The notes: generated by a model from the letters alone, not told the origin. Shown: positions 17,250 to 27,522, counted from the stretch's first letter. The stretch: DNA of 64,000 nucleotides from Marinobacter sp. EhC06 (GCF_001650915.1 NZ_LXYO01000023.1:124001-188000); one strand, 5' to 3'. Translations and numbers: made by a program.

Positions 17250-18044
17250 TTATTCGAACCGGGCGGACACAGTACCCAGCCCCTGGTAGCGAACCGAGAT
17301 GTTGTCACCGGGCTCAACAGTAATCGCGGCGGTAATGCCTCCGGTCATGATGAATGTGCCTGCCGGAATGTGTTCGCCACGCTCGGCCAGCAGGTTGGCC
17401 AGCATGGCAACACTGGAAGCCGGATGGCCCAGAACGGCTGCACCCGCGCCCACATCCACAACCTCACCATTTTTCTCGACCACTACACCCAGTGTCTTCA
17501 GGTCGACATCGGCAACATCGGCCATCTGGCCACCCGTGATGAAACGGGTAGATGAGGCGTTGTCCGCTACGACACTCACCAGATCGAACTTGAAGTTCTC
17601 ATAACGAGAATCGATGACTTCGACAGCCGGTATTACGAAGTCGGTGGCTGCTAGAACCTGCCCGATATGGCAGCCCGGCCCTTTCAGGGGTGCCTTGGTA
17701 ACAAAGGCTATCTCCGCTTCGATTTTCGGGTGGATCAGCTCTTTGGTGTTGACCACACCACCGTCAGGGACACTGAAGTAATCAGCCAGGAAGCCGTAGA
17801 TCGGCGTCTCCACGCCCATCTGGGCCATCTTGGCCCAGGAAGTCAGGCCCATTTTCATACCCACAATCTTGTTACCACGGGCTTCCTTGCGACGACGGAT
17901 CTCCCACTGCACGTCATAGGCATCCTCGAAGGTCATATCCGGGAAGTCGTTGGTGACCTTGGTGATGTCGTGGGCCTGAAGTTCGGCGTTTTCCACATGC
18001 TCGGCCAGAGCCAGAACCTGCTCTTGGTTTAGTGTTTTGCTCAT
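17250..18044 (-). CDS. dmpH: 4-oxalocrotonate decarboxylase
   Basis: Protein of 264 residues of the fumarylacetoacetase-like hydratase/decarboxylase family, with [26 protein letters not shown] and ADNASSTRF. It decarboxylates 4-oxalocrotonate to 2-hydroxypenta-2,4-dienoate with a divalent metal and normally acts in complex with the hydratase DmpE. The paralogue in this operon (20054-20839) shares the fold, but this one fits DmpH/XylI better by position and by the [19 protein letters not shown] segment. Its start overlaps the dmpG stop by 4 bp. Confidence 0.93.
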   Translation of the reverse strand: MSKTLNQEQVLALAEHVENAELQAHDITKVTNDFPDMTFEDAYDVQWEIRRRKEARGNKIVGMKMGLTSWAKMAQMGVETPIYGFLADYFSVPDGGVVNTKELIHPKIEAEIAFVTKAPLKGPGCHIGQVLAATDFVIPAVEVIDSRYENFKFDLVSVVADNASSTRFITGGQMADVADVDLKTLGVVVEKNGEVVDVGAGAAVLGHPASSVAMLANLLAERGEHIPAGTFIMTGGITAAITVEPGDNISVRYQGLGTVSARFE

Positions 18045-19078
18045 GCGTTTTGCTCCTTTTGGGCCGCCAGCAGATCCAGCGCCACGTCCACGATCATGTC
18101 TTCCTGGCCGCCAACCATGCGGCGCTTGCCCAACTCAACCAGAATATCCACGGCCTTCAGACCGTACTTCTGCGCCGCCACTTCGGAGTGGCGCAGGAAG
18201 CTGGAATAGACACCGGCATAGCCCAGGGCCAGGGTTTCGCGGTCCACCCGCACCGGGCGGTCCTGCAAGGGGCGCACAATGTCATCGGCCGCGTCCATCA
18301 GGGCGTACACGTCCGTGCCATGTTCCCAGCCCATCTTGTCAAAGGCCGCAATGCAAACTTCCAGCGGTGCGTTTCCGGCGCCAGCGCCCATGCCGGCCAG
18401 GGAAGCATCGATCCGGTCACAACCTTCCTCAACGGCAACAATGGAATTGGCCACGCCCAGCGCGAGATTGTGATGAGCATGCATGCCCGTCTGGGTCTCC
18501 GGCTTGAGTACATCCTTGAGTGCCCGGAATCGGTCCCGGATGTCGTTCATGTTCATGGCGCCGCCGGAGTCGACGACGTACAGGCAGGTGGCGCCGTAGT
18601 CTTCCATCAGCTTGGCCTGCTCTGCCAACCCTTTTGGTGTCTGCATGTGGCTCATCATCAGAAAGCCGACGGTGTCCATGCCCAGCTTGCGGGCGTGTTC
18701 TATGTGCTGTTTCGAGACATCCGCTTCGGTGCAATGAGTGGCCACACGCACGATCCGGGCACCGGCGTTGTAGGCGTTGTCCAGGTCATGGACGGTGCCG
18801 ATGCCGGGCAGCAGCAGGGTGGCAATTTTGGCGTGCTCGATCACTTCGGCCACTGCCTCGATCCACTCCAGGTCGGTATGGGCACCGAAGCCGTAGTTGA
18901 AGCTCGAGCCCTGCAGCCCGTCGCCGTGGGCCACCTCAATGGAGTCCACCTTGGCCTTGTCCAGGGCCCGAGCGATGTCCTGCACGTTCTTGATGGAGTA
19001 CTGGTGGCGGATGGCGTGGCTGCCGTCGCGCAGGGTCACGTCGGAGATGTAGAGTTTCTTGCCGGGGTTGAATGTCAT
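18041..19078 (-). CDS. dmpG: 4-hydroxy-2-oxovalerate aldolase
   Basis: Protein of 345 residues with the HMGL-like TIM barrel signature [14 protein letters not shown], the metal-binding [13 protein letters not shown] and a C-terminal communication domain. It cleaves 4-hydroxy-2-oxovalerate to pyruvate and acetaldehyde and passes the aldehyde through a tunnel to DmpF. Length equals that of DmpG. It is 13 bp downstream of dmpF, consistent with complex formation. Confidence 0.96.
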   Translation of the reverse strand: MTFNPGKKLYISDVTLRDGSHAIRHQYSIKNVQDIARALDKAKVDSIEVAHGDGLQGSSFNYGFGAHTDLEWIEAVAEVIEHAKIATLLLPGIGTVHDLDNAYNAGARIVRVATHCTEADVSKQHIEHARKLGMDTVGFLMMSHMQTPKGLAEQAKLMEDYGATCLYVVDSGGAMNMNDIRDRFRALKDVLKPETQTGMHAHHNLALGVANSIVAVEEGCDRIDASLAGMGAGAGNAPLEVCIAAFDKMGWEHGTDVYALMDAADDIVRPLQDRPVRVDRETLALGYAGVYSSFLRHSEVAAQKYGLKAVDILVELGKRRMVGGQEDMIVDVALDLLAAQKEQNA

Positions 19079-19091
19079 GAGAATATCCTCC

Positions 19092-20027
19092 TCAGTTGAC
19101 CAGCGATTCGGCGATGCGCTCGGCGGTACCGAGAGCGGCGGAGGTCATGATGTCCAGATTGCCTGCATAGGCCGGCAGGTAGTGGGCCGCGCCCTCCACT
19201 TCCAGGAAGATGGAAGTCTTCAGGCCGCTGAAGCGACCCAGGCCTGGAACGTTCATGGGCTGGTCTTCGGGGATGTCATCAAACTGCACTTTCTGCTTCA
19301 GGCGGTAGCCTGGCACATAGCTGTTTACGGCCTGGACCATTTCTTCCACCGAGGCCTCCACTTCAGCCTTGTCTGCGGCGTCGGAGAGCACGTACACGGT
19401 ATCGCGCATCAGGAGGGGCGGCTCGGCCGGGTTCAGGATGATGATGGCCTTGCCCTTCTGGGCACCGCCCACCACCTCAATGGCCCGGGACGTGGTTTCG
19501 GTAAACTCGTCGATATTGGCGCGGGTACCGGGGCCGGCGGACTTCGAGGAAATCGAGGCAACGATTTCGGCGTAGTGGGCCTTGGCCACTCGTGAAACCG
19601 CCGCAACCATGGGAATGGTGGCCTGGCCGCCGCAGGTAACCATGTTGACGTTGCCTTCCTGAAGCTGCTGCTCAAGGTTCACCACCGGCACGCAGTAGGG
19701 GCCGATCGCCGCAGGCGTCATATCAATAATCTTGATGCTCTCCTTGTGGCCGCGCAGAAAAACCTCGTTGTGCATGTGGGCCTTTGCGGAGGTTGCATCG
19801 AATACAATGTCGATGTCGGCGAATTCCGGCATCTTCACCAGTCCATCCACCCCTTCGTGGGTGGTGGCCACGCCCATCCGGGCAGCACGGGCCAGACCGT
19901 CCGATTCCGGATCGATCCCGACCATGGCGCCCATTTCAATGTTCTTGCCATTGCGCAGAATCTTGATCATCAGGTCGGTGCCGATGTTGCCCGAGCCGAT
20001 GATGGCTGCCTTTATTTTCTTGCTCAT
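19092..20027 (-). CDS. dmpF: Acetaldehyde dehydrogenase (acylating)
   Basis: Protein of 311 residues with NAD-binding [18 protein letters not shown] at the N-terminus and the catalytic cysteine in [12 protein letters not shown] near residue 130. It oxidises acetaldehyde channelled from DmpG to acetyl-CoA using NAD and CoA. The leader has an AAGAACAA element 14 nt before the ATG (20041-20048), a weaker match to the CA motif seen at other dmp genes. Confidence 0.96.
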   Translation of the reverse strand: MSKKIKAAIIGSGNIGTDLMIKILRNGKNIEMGAMVGIDPESDGLARAARMGVATTHEGVDGLVKMPEFADIDIVFDATSAKAHMHNEVFLRGHKESIKIIDMTPAAIGPYCVPVVNLEQQLQEGNVNMVTCGGQATIPMVAAVSRVAKAHYAEIVASISSKSAGPGTRANIDEFTETTSRAIEVVGGAQKGKAIIILNPAEPPLLMRDTVYVLSDAADKAEVEASVEEMVQAVNSYVPGYRLKQKVQFDDIPEDQPMNVPGLGRFSGLKTSIFLEVEGAAHYLPAYAGNLDIMTSAALGTAERIAESLVN

Positions 20028-20053
20028 AGCCTAGTCCTCGTTGTTCTTTTCAA

Positions 20054-20839
20054 TCAGGCGAAACGCACCGAGGCGCTACCGATGCCACCGATATCGACCC
20101 GCATATAATCACCGGCCTTGACCGGCTCCAGTGGCACCAGAGAACCGGAAAGGATGACCTCCCCTGCCCTCAGGGAAATACCGAACTCGCCCAGAGTATT
20201 GGCCAGCCAGGTCACGCAATTCACCGGGGAACCGAGTGCTGCCGCTCCGGCTCCGGCACTGAGAACACTGCCGTTCTTCTCCACCACCATGCCGCAAGTC
20301 ACCAGATCCACCTTGCGCGGAGACACCGCCTGATCCCCCAGAACAAACAAACCACAGGAGGCGTTGTCGGCAATGGTGTCCTGGATGGCGATCTTCCAGT
20401 CCTGGATGCGGGAATCGACGATTTCGAAACAGGGCATCACACACTCGGTTGCCGCCAGCACATCTGCATTTGTGATCCCTGGTCCGGTCAGATCCTTTTT
20501 CAGGATGAAGGCAATTTCGCCCTCCGCCCGGGGGGCAATCAGCCGATCACTGATGGGCATCACCTCGCCACTGTTGAACACCATGTCGTCGGTGAGATAC
20601 CCGAAATCCGGCTGGTGTACGTTCAGCATGTTCTGCACCGCCTTGCTGGTTACACCGATCTTCTTGCCAATGATGGAGGCCCCATCGGCAAGACGACGCT
20701 CCAGCATGCGCAGAGAAATGTGGTAGGCATCGTCGATACTGATTTCTTGACCACGACTGGTCAGCGGCGCGACTGCCTCCCGGCTCAACATGGCCTGGTA
20801 TAACTCGTCGCCAAGCGCCTGAATTTTTGACTGTTCCAT
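20054..20839 (-). CDS. dmpE: 2-oxopent-4-enoate hydratase
   Basis: Protein of 261 residues, FAH-family fold, with IGKKIGVTSKAVQ, PRAEGEIAFIL and ADNASCGLFVLG. It hydrates 2-hydroxypenta-2,4-dienoate to 4-hydroxy-2-oxovalerate, the last step before aldol cleavage, and pairs with DmpH. Its start codon abuts the dmpD stop (1-bp overlap), showing tight coupling. The similarity to dmpH is an old paralogy common to all such operons. Confidence 0.94.
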   Translation of the reverse strand: MEQSKIQALGDELYQAMLSREAVAPLTSRGQEISIDDAYHISLRMLERRLADGASIIGKKIGVTSKAVQNMLNVHQPDFGYLTDDMVFNSGEVMPISDRLIAPRAEGEIAFILKKDLTGPGITNADVLAATECVMPCFEIVDSRIQDWKIAIQDTIADNASCGLFVLGDQAVSPRKVDLVTCGMVVEKNGSVLSAGAGAAALGSPVNCVTWLANTLGEFGISLRAGEVILSGSLVPLEPVKAGDYMRVDIGGIGSASVRFA

Positions 20840-21696
20840 TAATTACCTCCGGTGGCGGCCTGGTCGGCTTCGCTCAGGAAATCGTTGACCAGTCGTGCAA
20901 AACGGCTGGCATGTTCAATTTGTGTCCAGTGTCCGCAACGTCCAAAAACATGAAGCTGGGCCCGGTTGATCAGTTCGGCCAGCTTCAGTGACGCCTCCAG
21001 CGGGATCACTTCATCCTCGCGGCCATGGAGTATCAGGGTTTCGTGGGGTAGCGCCCGAATGTCCTCTTCCTTGCTCGCAAGGTTGTCGACCCAACGCTGG
21101 CGCGGCGCCGGGAACATGGCGGAAAACGACTCCTGGAAACCTGGACGAACACTGGCCTGGTAACGCATCTGTGCCAGCTCTTCGGTCAGCAGACTCTTGT
21201 CGTAGGCGAACACATCCATCAGCCGGCGCATGGTGTCCAGCGAGGGCTCGTAACCCCAGACTTCATCCAGACCCTGGGTGATCGGAAAGCTCACGCCCAC
21301 CGACCCCATCAGCACCAGCCGACGCACCCTTTGCGGATGTTCAATGGCCAGGGCAAGGGCCAGTCCGCCGCCGAACGAGTTACCCACGAGATCAACCTGT
21401 TCCAGGCCCAACTCGTCCAGAACGCCAATTGCGTGCTTCACCCAGCGTTCCCGGTTGTAGGTTTGGTCCGCAGGCCGCTCGCTGTATCCAAAACCAAGCA
21501 TGTCTGGCGCAATCACGCGCCGATTTCGAGCCAGCTCAGGCATCACCAGTCGCCAATTGGCCCAGGCTGTAACGCCTGGACCTGACCCGTGAATCATCAT
21601 GACCGGAAATCCCTCTCCCAGGTCGTGCAGGTTGGTGCTGTAGCCAGCGGCGTTAATCTCTCGCCCGATTTCCGGACTCTCTACAGGTGCGTTCAT
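20839..21696 (-). CDS. dmpD: 2-hydroxymuconic semialdehyde hydrolase
   Basis: Protein of 285 residues, alpha/beta-hydrolase, with HGSGPGVTAWANW (oxyanion region), the nucleophile elbow VGNSFGGGLALALA, the acid in HGREDEVIP and the base in FGRCGHWTQIEH. It hydrolyses the ring-cleavage product to 2-hydroxypenta-2,4-dienoate and formate (or acetate from methylcatechols). Having both hydrolase and dehydrogenase branches means the organism can process phenol and methylphenols. It lies 7 bp after dmpC. Confidence 0.94.
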   Translation of the reverse strand: MNAPVESPEIGREINAAGYSTNLHDLGEGFPVMMIHGSGPGVTAWANWRLVMPELARNRRVIAPDMLGFGYSERPADQTYNRERWVKHAIGVLDELGLEQVDLVGNSFGGGLALALAIEHPQRVRRLVLMGSVGVSFPITQGLDEVWGYEPSLDTMRRLMDVFAYDKSLLTEELAQMRYQASVRPGFQESFSAMFPAPRQRWVDNLASKEEDIRALPHETLILHGREDEVIPLEASLKLAELINRAQLHVFGRCGHWTQIEHASRFARLVNDFLSEADQAATGGN

Positions 21697-21703
21697 GGCT
21701 GCC

Positions 21704-23164
21704 TCACAGTTTCACGCAGATGTTCTTCATCTCGGTGTAGAACTCCAGCGAATGAACGCCACCCTCGCGGCCAACACCCGATTGTTTGCTCCCGCCGAAG
21801 GGGGTCCGAAGGTCCCGCAGGAACCAGCTATTCACCCAGATAATGCCCGCCTCAATCTGGCCAGCAACGCGGTGCGCACGGGTGATGTTTTCGCTCCAGA
21901 TCGCAGAGGCCAGCCCGTACGGCAGGCTGTTGGCCAGCTCAATGGCCTCCTCTTCGGTGTCGAAGGGGCGAATGTGGCAACAGGGGCCGAAGATTTCGTC
22001 CGTCACCACCGCCGAGTCGTCCGCGAGACCGGTCCAGATGGTCGGCTCAACCCAGGCGCCGCCCGCCAGCTCTGCAGGCATGTCCGGAACACCGCCGCCG
22101 GTGACCACGGTAGCGCCGTCATCAACCGCTTTCTGGTAGTAGGAGAGGACTTTCTCACGGTGCTTGAGACTCACCAGTGGCCCAAGGTTGGCGTCGGCAT
22201 CATCGGGGGGACCGATCTTCAGGCCCTCCGCCGCTTCCTTCAGACGGCCGACGAACTCGTCGAAGATCGAACGCTCAACGTAGACCCGCTCCGTACCCAG
22301 GCAGACCTGACCACAGTTCGCGAAGGCGGAACGCATGGTGCCCTCAATCGCCTTTTCCATGTCGCAGTCTGCGAATACCAGACCGGCATTCTTGCCTCCC
22401 AGCTCCAGGGAAATGTCGCGGATACCTTTAGCAGCGGCCTTCATAATGACCTCGCCAGTACCGGTCTCGCCGGTGAAGGTAAAGCCGTCTACCTGTGGAT
22501 GCTCGGTCAGATACGCACCGGCAGAATCACCGCCGAAGCCATGCACCACGTTGTAGACACCGTCCGGAACGCCGGCCTCTTTCATCACCTCGCCCAAAAG
22601 GGCTGTGGTGGTCGGTGTCTCTTCCGACGGCTTGACCACCACCGTGTTGCCGCAGGCCAGGGCCGGTCCGACCTTCCAGGTCATCAGCAGCAAAGGCAGG
22701 TTCCAGGGACTGATGACGCCAATGACGCCTTTCGGACGACGGACCGCATAGTTCAGGGCACCGGTACCATCCGGAGTCGGCATTTCAAAGGATTCGGTGG
22801 GCACGTTCTTGATCATGTCCGCGAACACTTTGAAGTTGGCGGCCCCCCGGGGGATGTCGATATGGCTGGCCAGAGATTTCGGCTTGCCGGTATCGAGACA
22901 CTCTGCCTCCAGGAACTCATCAAAACGGGCGTTGATACCATCCGCCACTTTGTGAAGGATGGCGGTACGCTGTTCCAGGGTCATTTTGCCCCAGGGACCC
23001 CGCAGCGCGGCCCTTGCCGCCTTCACTGCTGCGTCCACCTCTTCCCGGCCAGCTTCGTGAACCTTGCTGATCACTTTGCCGTTCGCAGGATTAACGTTGT
23101 CGAACAGCCTGCCACTGGCCGAACCAACGTACTGCCCATTGATGTAGTGTTTGATGTCTTTCAT
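21704..23164 (-). CDS. dmpC: 2-hydroxymuconic semialdehyde dehydrogenase
   Basis: Protein of 486 residues of the aldehyde dehydrogenase superfamily, with SPWNLPLLLMTWKVGPAL, FTGETGTGEVI, LELGGKNAGLVF and the catalytic cysteine in GQVCLGTERVYVE. It oxidises 2-hydroxymuconic semialdehyde to 2-hydroxymuconate with NAD, opening the oxalocrotonate branch. Length is as in DmpC/XylG. A long open frame lies antisense to it but is a codon-usage shadow. Confidence 0.95.
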   Translation of the reverse strand: MKDIKHYINGQYVGSASGRLFDNVNPANGKVISKVHEAGREEVDAAVKAARAALRGPWGKMTLEQRTAILHKVADGINARFDEFLEAECLDTGKPKSLASHIDIPRGAANFKVFADMIKNVPTESFEMPTPDGTGALNYAVRRPKGVIGVISPWNLPLLLMTWKVGPALACGNTVVVKPSEETPTTTALLGEVMKEAGVPDGVYNVVHGFGGDSAGAYLTEHPQVDGFTFTGETGTGEVIMKAAAKGIRDISLELGGKNAGLVFADCDMEKAIEGTMRSAFANCGQVCLGTERVYVERSIFDEFVGRLKEAAEGLKIGPPDDADANLGPLVSLKHREKVLSYYQKAVDDGATVVTGGGVPDMPAELAGGAWVEPTIWTGLADDSAVVTDEIFGPCCHIRPFDTEEEAIELANSLPYGLASAIWSENITRAHRVAGQIEAGIIWVNSWFLRDLRTPFGGSKQSGVGREGGVHSLEFYTEMKNICVKL

Positions 23165-23197
23165 TGCTGCTAAATCCTGTTGCGCCAGTGTCGGTTG

Positions 23198-24121
23198 TCA
23201 GGTCAGTACCGTCAGGAACCGTTCGTTCAATACCCGGTCGTGGTAGAAGATGGCCTTGCCCAGTTGCTCTGCCTGCCAGGTAACCGGCTTGTGATCGGGG
23301 TAGTTGTAATCTCCGCCACAGAACACTTCGTTGCGGTTGCCGGAAGGATCGAAGAAATAGATCGTCTTGCCATGGGTCAGGCCATGCCGCGTGGGACCGA
23401 TATCAATGGAGGTGTCGGTCATAGAGATCAGATCGGCCGCCCTGAGCACGTCTTCCCAGGTTTCCAGGTAGAACGAAGCGTGGTGGAACTTGCCTTTCTC
23501 TTCATGATGAATAAAGGCAATGTCATGAGCCTTGGTGGACAGAGTGAGGAACTGCGCGATTCGGGTTCCGTCGCCGTCGAGCACCTGTTCGGCCAGATAG
23601 AATCCGAGTACGTTAACGAACAGGTCGTAGGTGGCAGCCAACTCTGGCCCATAAAGAAGGCAGTGGTCGAAGCGGACCGCTTTCATGCCATCCAGGCCAC
23701 GCGGCCAGGCTTCCGGGTTGACTTCGGTAATGCCCCATTTGCCGGTGTACTTCTTGTCAGCGTAAAGTTCGAACGTGTGACCCGAGGGGGCGTTGAACCG
23801 AACCCGCCGACCGCAATCTTTCAGTTCCCCTTCCGGAACCTGTTCAACCTCCACGCCATGATCTGCCAGATCTTTTTCGAGTTGCTGCAGGGAGGCTTCA
23901 TCCACCACCTTGAAGGCCATAAAGTCCATGCCAGGCTCCTCAGCAGGTCGGAGCACAACCGAGAACTTGTCCACCTCCGTCCAGGCTTTCAGATACACGC
24001 GACCGTGATCGTCCCGGTCGGTTTCAATCAGACCCAGAAGGTCTGTGTAGTGTTTGAGGGCCTCATCCATATCGAGTACGCGGATCTGGACGTGGCCGGG
24101 ACGCATTACACCTTTTTTCAT
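23198..24121 (-). CDS. dmpB: Catechol 2,3-dioxygenase
   Basis: Protein of exactly 307 residues from the ATG at 24121, with GAGGTAA 8 nt upstream. The type I extradiol Fe(II) ligands fall at His153 (FDHCLLYG), His214 (KFHHASF) and Glu265 (GNRNEVF), the same numbering as the well-studied XylE/DmpB. It opens catechol next to its hydroxyls to give 2-hydroxymuconic semialdehyde. The tandem AACAACAA leader element (24141-24151) lies 20 nt before the start. The longer frame from 24190 would include dmpQ coding DNA and is rejected. Confidence 0.97.
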   Translation of the reverse strand: MKKGVMRPGHVQIRVLDMDEALKHYTDLLGLIETDRDDHGRVYLKAWTEVDKFSVVLRPAEEPGMDFMAFKVVDEASLQQLEKDLADHGVEVEQVPEGELKDCGRRVRFNAPSGHTFELYADKKYTGKWGITEVNPEAWPRGLDGMKAVRFDHCLLYGPELAATYDLFVNVLGFYLAEQVLDGDGTRIAQFLTLSTKAHDIAFIHHEEKGKFHHASFYLETWEDVLRAADLISMTDTSIDIGPTRHGLTHGKTIYFFDPSGNRNEVFCGGDYNYPDHKPVTWQAEQLGKAIFYHDRVLNERFLTVLT

Positions 24122-24126
24122 GACAG

Positions 24127-24462
24127 TTACCTCAACGCTCTTGTTGTTGTTTGCTCGCTCGTTTCGCCCGGCGCGGATGGCTCCAGGCACTCAATAGTCA
24201 GATCGGTGACCGGATAGACCCGGCAGGCCAGGACCTCCCCTTGCTCAATGGCTTCCGGCGGTGCGTGTGCGCGGCTCATCTTTCCGCACTCGTATTCACC
24301 CTCGACCACCCGGATCTTGCAGAAGCCGCAGCCACCGCCACGGCAGCCGACGGGCACGCACTTCACACCCCATTGCTCCATCGCTTTGAGAACGCTTTGC
24401 CCTTCAGTGCAAGTAAAGCTGTCCCCGGTTGTCCGGTTGGTTACCTGACATCCGATACCCAT
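24127..24462 (-). CDS. dmpQ: Chloroplast-type ferredoxin that reactivates catechol 2,3-dioxygenase
   Basis: Protein of 111 residues with a plant-type [2Fe-2S] site: Cys40, Cys45, Cys48 ([14 protein letters not shown]) and Cys80 (VLACRV). XylT/DmpQ proteins re-reduce the iron of catechol 2,3-dioxygenase after it is oxidised by substituted catechols. The gene ends 5 bp before dmpB, fitting that role. GGAGGTGCGCC precedes the start. Confidence 0.94.
   Translation of the reverse strand: MGIGCQVTNRTTGDSFTCTEGQSVLKAMEQWGVKCVPVGCRGGGCGFCKIRVVEGEYECGKMSRAHAPPEAIEQGEVLACRVYPVTDLTIECLEPSAPGETSEQTTTRALR
24141..24151 (-). promoter_or_regulatory. Overlapping AACAACAA (CA) motifs upstream of dmpB
   Basis: The minus strand reads AACAACAACAA, two overlapping AAnAAnAA units, 20 nt upstream of the dmpB ATG and inside the 3' end of dmpQ. 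This is the type of site bound by Hfq/Crc to block translation of catabolic mRNAs in pseudomonads. Role inferred. Confidence 0.5.
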
Positions 24463-24475
24463 GGCGCACCTCCGG

Positions 24476-25537
24476 TTATATCTTCTTGAACAGAGCCGAA
24501 CGCTGGGTGTCTTCCGCCCCGTCCGCCGCTGTCAGGAACTTCTCCATAAAGATGTCACGCTCGAACAGCCGCCCCTGCATCAGTGCCGTGATAGCCGCAT
24601 CAATCATCGGAGGGGGGCCACACAGGTAGGCCTTGTTGCCAGCAAAACGGCCATCGAAATGGGCTTTGGCTGCGTCATGGACATAGCCACGGAAACCCTG
24701 CCATTCAGAGTCTTCTTCCGCCTGACTGAGAGCCGGTACATAGGTGAAGTTGTCGTGATCGCGATCCAGAGCCTCGAATAACTCCCGGTTGTAGAGCTCG
24801 GCAAGGTTTCTGGCGCCCTGGAACAGGACAATCTTGCGTTCGTCGTTCTGTGCCAGAAGATCCAGGATCATCGATTGGGGGCTGGACAACCCTGAACCGC
24901 CAGCGATGAAGATCAGGTCGCCAGGCTGGGAACTGCGCACGAAGAACTGGCCGTAGGGGCCTGAAAGATTCAGCGCATCACCGGTTTTCAGTTGTTCGTG
25001 GATGTAGGTAGTGGCAGCCCCGCCCTCAACGAGACGAACATGCAGCTCCACTTCATCGGCTTTGCCGGGTGGATTAGCCAGAGAGAATGCCCGGGCGCCA
25101 TCGACACCAGGCAACTCGATATTGATGTACTGGCCCGCCTGGAACGTCATGGGGCGGTCCAGCTTCAAATGCACACCTCTGATGGTTGGAGAAAGCTCCA
25201 CGATGTCCGTCACAGTGGCGGTATAGTCCTCAACCGGGTAGCCCTCGAAATCCGGATCCACATCGATATCCGCTTCGATGGTGACATCGCTTTCAACAGT
25301 GGCGCAGCAGGCCAATACCTTGCCCTCGTCACGTTCGATATCCATCAGGGCGAAGGGCGAGGCGTCACCAATTTCGACATCACCTTCCAGTACCTGGACC
25401 TTGCAGGTGGCGCAGGTGCCATGCCCGCAGGCAAACGGCAACCAGACACCCTGGCGCAGTGCGGCTTGAAGGATGGTCTGCCCATCCTCCACTTCAATCT
25501 GCTCGCCTATGGGCTCGATCGTTACGGTGTGACTCAT
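24476..25537 (-). CDS. dmpP: Phenol hydroxylase reductase component
   Basis: Protein of 353 residues. N-terminal plant-type [2Fe-2S] domain (PFACGHGTCATCKVQV near 35-50), FAD-binding domain (GQYINIELPG, RAFSLAN near 135-150), then an NADH-binding domain (GDLIFIAGGSGLSSPQSM, KAYLCGPPPMIDAAI). It passes electrons from NADH through FAD and the iron-sulfur cluster to the diiron centre of DmpN. The ATG at 25537 with TGAGGTAA upstream gives the family length. Confidence 0.96.
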   Translation of the reverse strand: MSHTVTIEPIGEQIEVEDGQTILQAALRQGVWLPFACGHGTCATCKVQVLEGDVEIGDASPFALMDIERDEGKVLACCATVESDVTIEADIDVDPDFEGYPVEDYTATVTDIVELSPTIRGVHLKLDRPMTFQAGQYINIELPGVDGARAFSLANPPGKADEVELHVRLVEGGAATTYIHEQLKTGDALNLSGPYGQFFVRSSQPGDLIFIAGGSGLSSPQSMILDLLAQNDERKIVLFQGARNLAELYNRELFEALDRDHDNFTYVPALSQAEEDSEWQGFRGYVHDAAKAHFDGRFAGNKAYLCGPPPMIDAAITALMQGRLFERDIFMEKFLTAADGAEDTQRSALFKKI

Positions 25538-25547
25538 GGCGCTTACC

Positions 25548-25907
25548 TCAGGATGCAGAGCCGGCAATGCCGTTCAGTTCTGGAGTGATCACAGTCAGCA
25601 TGCTCTTGTGGTCAATGCCACTGCTCTTAAGGGTGGCCGATGGGTCCGGCGTGAAAGGCTCGCCGTTGAGTTGCCACTGGGCGTCCAGGAATCTGGCTCT
25701 GGCCGAGTCCGGGTGAGCCTCGACCGCCGGCTTCAGCACCTCCTCGATGAAGGCTCCAAAGGTCATGTCTGGCTGCACCAGGAAGGCAAACGGTGAGCAG
25801 TACATCAGATGGCGGGGCCAGTAGAGATACAGCAACTGCATGCCATGAAAGTTCTCTACCTTGTCCCGGGGTTCAAACTTGTAATCGTATAAAGCGTTCA
25901 CACTCAT
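25548..25907 (-). CDS. dmpO: Phenol hydroxylase gamma/small subunit
   Basis: Protein of 119 residues, starting MSVNALYDYKFEPRDKVENF, the DmpO family signature, with VEAHPDSARARFLDAQWQL later. It is the small third subunit of the (LNO)2 hydroxylase. The ATG at 25907 is preferred (AAGGTGACCATC upstream) over GTG at 25916. An AACAACAA motif sits 10 nt upstream, overlapping the ribosome-binding region. Confidence 0.93.
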   Translation of the reverse strand: MSVNALYDYKFEPRDKVENFHGMQLLYLYWPRHLMYCSPFAFLVQPDMTFGAFIEEVLKPAVEAHPDSARARFLDAQWQLNGEPFTPDPSATLKSSGIDHKSMLTVITPELNGIAGSAS

Positions 25908-25917
25908 GATGGTCACC

Positions 25918-25925
25918 TTGTTGTT
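25918..25925 (-). promoter_or_regulatory. AACAACAA (CA) motif overlapping the dmpO ribosome-binding region
   Basis: Minus-strand AACAACAA runs directly into the AAGG Shine-Dalgarno of dmpO. A protein bound here would mask initiation; recognition by Hfq/Crc is inferred from the motif. Confidence 0.45.
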
Positions 25926-25974
25926 TTTGTGGGGGGGAAACGCCCGGTGCCGATGACATCGGGCGAATCCCGGA

Positions 25975-27522
25975 TCAGGCTGCGTCTTGCTTGGCGCTCT
26001 CGGTCTTCTCCTCGGATGACTTGCCCTTTATGGCGAGCCAGCGCTTCTGGTCCGGGGACCCCACATAGTCGAAATTGTCTTCGCCGATATTGATGTGGTA
26101 GTACTTCGAAACCACCGTCTCGACGTCGCCGCCTTCACAGTTGCCCTGGTAGATCTGGTGCACCGGCAGCCATGCCTGGACGTATTTCTCGGGCTCGTTC
26201 TTGAAGATGTCGCAGCATCCGTCCGAGCAGAAGTGATAACGTTCGCCCTCATGCTCGATCTGGCGGTGGCTGAGCATGCTCGGATCGTCTTTTTCGGTGA
26301 AAATGGTCGGGATCTGGCACACCTGACACAGCTGGGGCAGCGTGTTGTTGTAAAAGCGGCGGCCTTCGGCGTGCTCTTTCGCCCAATGCTCGAAGCGCGG
26401 ACGGTAGTACTTGTCGAAGGTGTCCGGGTACTTCTCGGACAGCCAGTCCAGCTCTTCCTTTTCAGGCATCCAGGTGTGGAAGTTGGTGGCATGGCCGTAC
26501 TGGTAGAAGGTGGCCCAGGCCTGATGGCTTACATGGTTCTTCGCGTCATTGGCGATGTCCTGGTACTTGGGCGGACGAATGCCATAACGCTCCAGGTCCT
26601 TGAACAGCGCGCCCCCGTTCTGCTCGTAGTAAACCTCCCAGGCTTCCGCCCAGGACATGACCTTGTTCGGCAGCATGTAGTCCATCATCATCCCCACCAG
26701 GCTCAGCAGGCGGAAACCACGCCAGAACCACTTGTCGATCCACTGCTGGACGATGGGCACGTTGTCTTCGTGCTGCTCCAGAATGAACTTGATCACCTCA
26801 AGACCAAGAGTCATGTGCCGGGCTTCGTCTGACTGGGCGGAGAAACCGAAGGTAACGGTTGCCATATCGCCGTTGTAGGCAGCGCCGGACATGAACGGCA
26901 CGAACAAAAGGTTCGTCAGCACATACTCGAACGAGAATGAAATCGCCGTCAGGAACTCGAACGGGCCGGCAGAGCGAGCGTCGTCAAAGAACGACTTCGG
27001 CACAGAGAGGAACCACACCCGGTCGTGCATGTGCGCCGCATCATGCAACCCGTTGAAGTGTTTGTTGTAGTGGCTCATCGCGTGCTGCTGGGTCTGGGAA
27101 TGACGCAGCTCGTCAATGGCCTGCATCTGACAGGCGACCCGCGCACCGGCACCGCTGAACTGGCGGCCAACCTTGGCATAACCCTGGTACGCCGCATGCT
27201 CCAGCGGCGACACACCACTGAGAAACAGCTTCAGCGCGTTGACGTAACGGGCATCTGAAATGTTCTGGTGACCATTGTTCTGGGCGAACGCATCAAAAAT
27301 CGCGTACAGCTTCTTCTCTTTCTCGGCCTGGTACTTCCAGTAGGCATCCATGGTCAGCCGGAACGGATCCTCCCACTGGGACCAGTCGGTAATCTTGATG
27401 CCTTCGAACCGCTCGTCCGGGTAGATGTCTTCTTTCTTCTGGTAGGTCGGCTCCCAGGACATATCCCGGGTCAGGTACTGGTACTTGTCTTTCAGGTTCA
27501 ATTTCTTGTTTTTAACAGCCAT
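25975..27522 (-). CDS. dmpN: Phenol hydroxylase catalytic diiron subunit
   Basis: Protein of 515 residues. The diiron ligands of the bacterial multicomponent monooxygenases are all present: Glu108, Glu138 and His141 (IDELRHSQTQ), Glu199 (FSFEYV), Glu233 and His236 (SDEARHMTLG). A cysteine cluster (LCQVCQIP and CSDGCCDIF) matches the structural zinc site of phenol hydroxylase. It inserts oxygen into phenol to make catechol. The ATG at 27522 has GGGAG upstream. AACAAGAA in codons 5-7 (27503-27510) fits the AAnAAnAA pattern. Confidence 0.97.
   Translation of the reverse strand: MAVKNKKLNLKDKYQYLTRDMSWEPTYQKKEDIYPDERFEGIKITDWSQWEDPFRLTMDAYWKYQAEKEKKLYAIFDAFAQNNGHQNISDARYVNALKLFLSGVSPLEHAAYQGYAKVGRQFSGAGARVACQMQAIDELRHSQTQQHAMSHYNKHFNGLHDAAHMHDRVWFLSVPKSFFDDARSAGPFEFLTAISFSFEYVLTNLLFVPFMSGAAYNGDMATVTFGFSAQSDEARHMTLGLEVIKFILEQHEDNVPIVQQWIDKWFWRGFRLLSLVGMMMDYMLPNKVMSWAEAWEVYYEQNGGALFKDLERYGIRPPKYQDIANDAKNHVSHQAWATFYQYGHATNFHTWMPEKEELDWLSEKYPDTFDKYYRPRFEHWAKEHAEGRRFYNNTLPQLCQVCQIPTIFTEKDDPSMLSHRQIEHEGERYHFCSDGCCDIFKNEPEKYVQAWLPVHQIYQGNCEGGDVETVVSKYYHINIGEDNFDYVGSPDQKRWLAIKGKSSEEKTESAKQDAA

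Noticed and set aside
18032-19099. A 355-codon plus-strand open frame
   Set aside because: Antisense to dmpG, which has a perfect aldolase signature.
21695-23173. A 492-codon open frame on the plus strand
   Set aside because: It lies wholly antisense to dmpC, whose dehydrogenase motifs are complete. The high GC content at codon third positions keeps the opposite strand open; the translated product has no recognisable domain.
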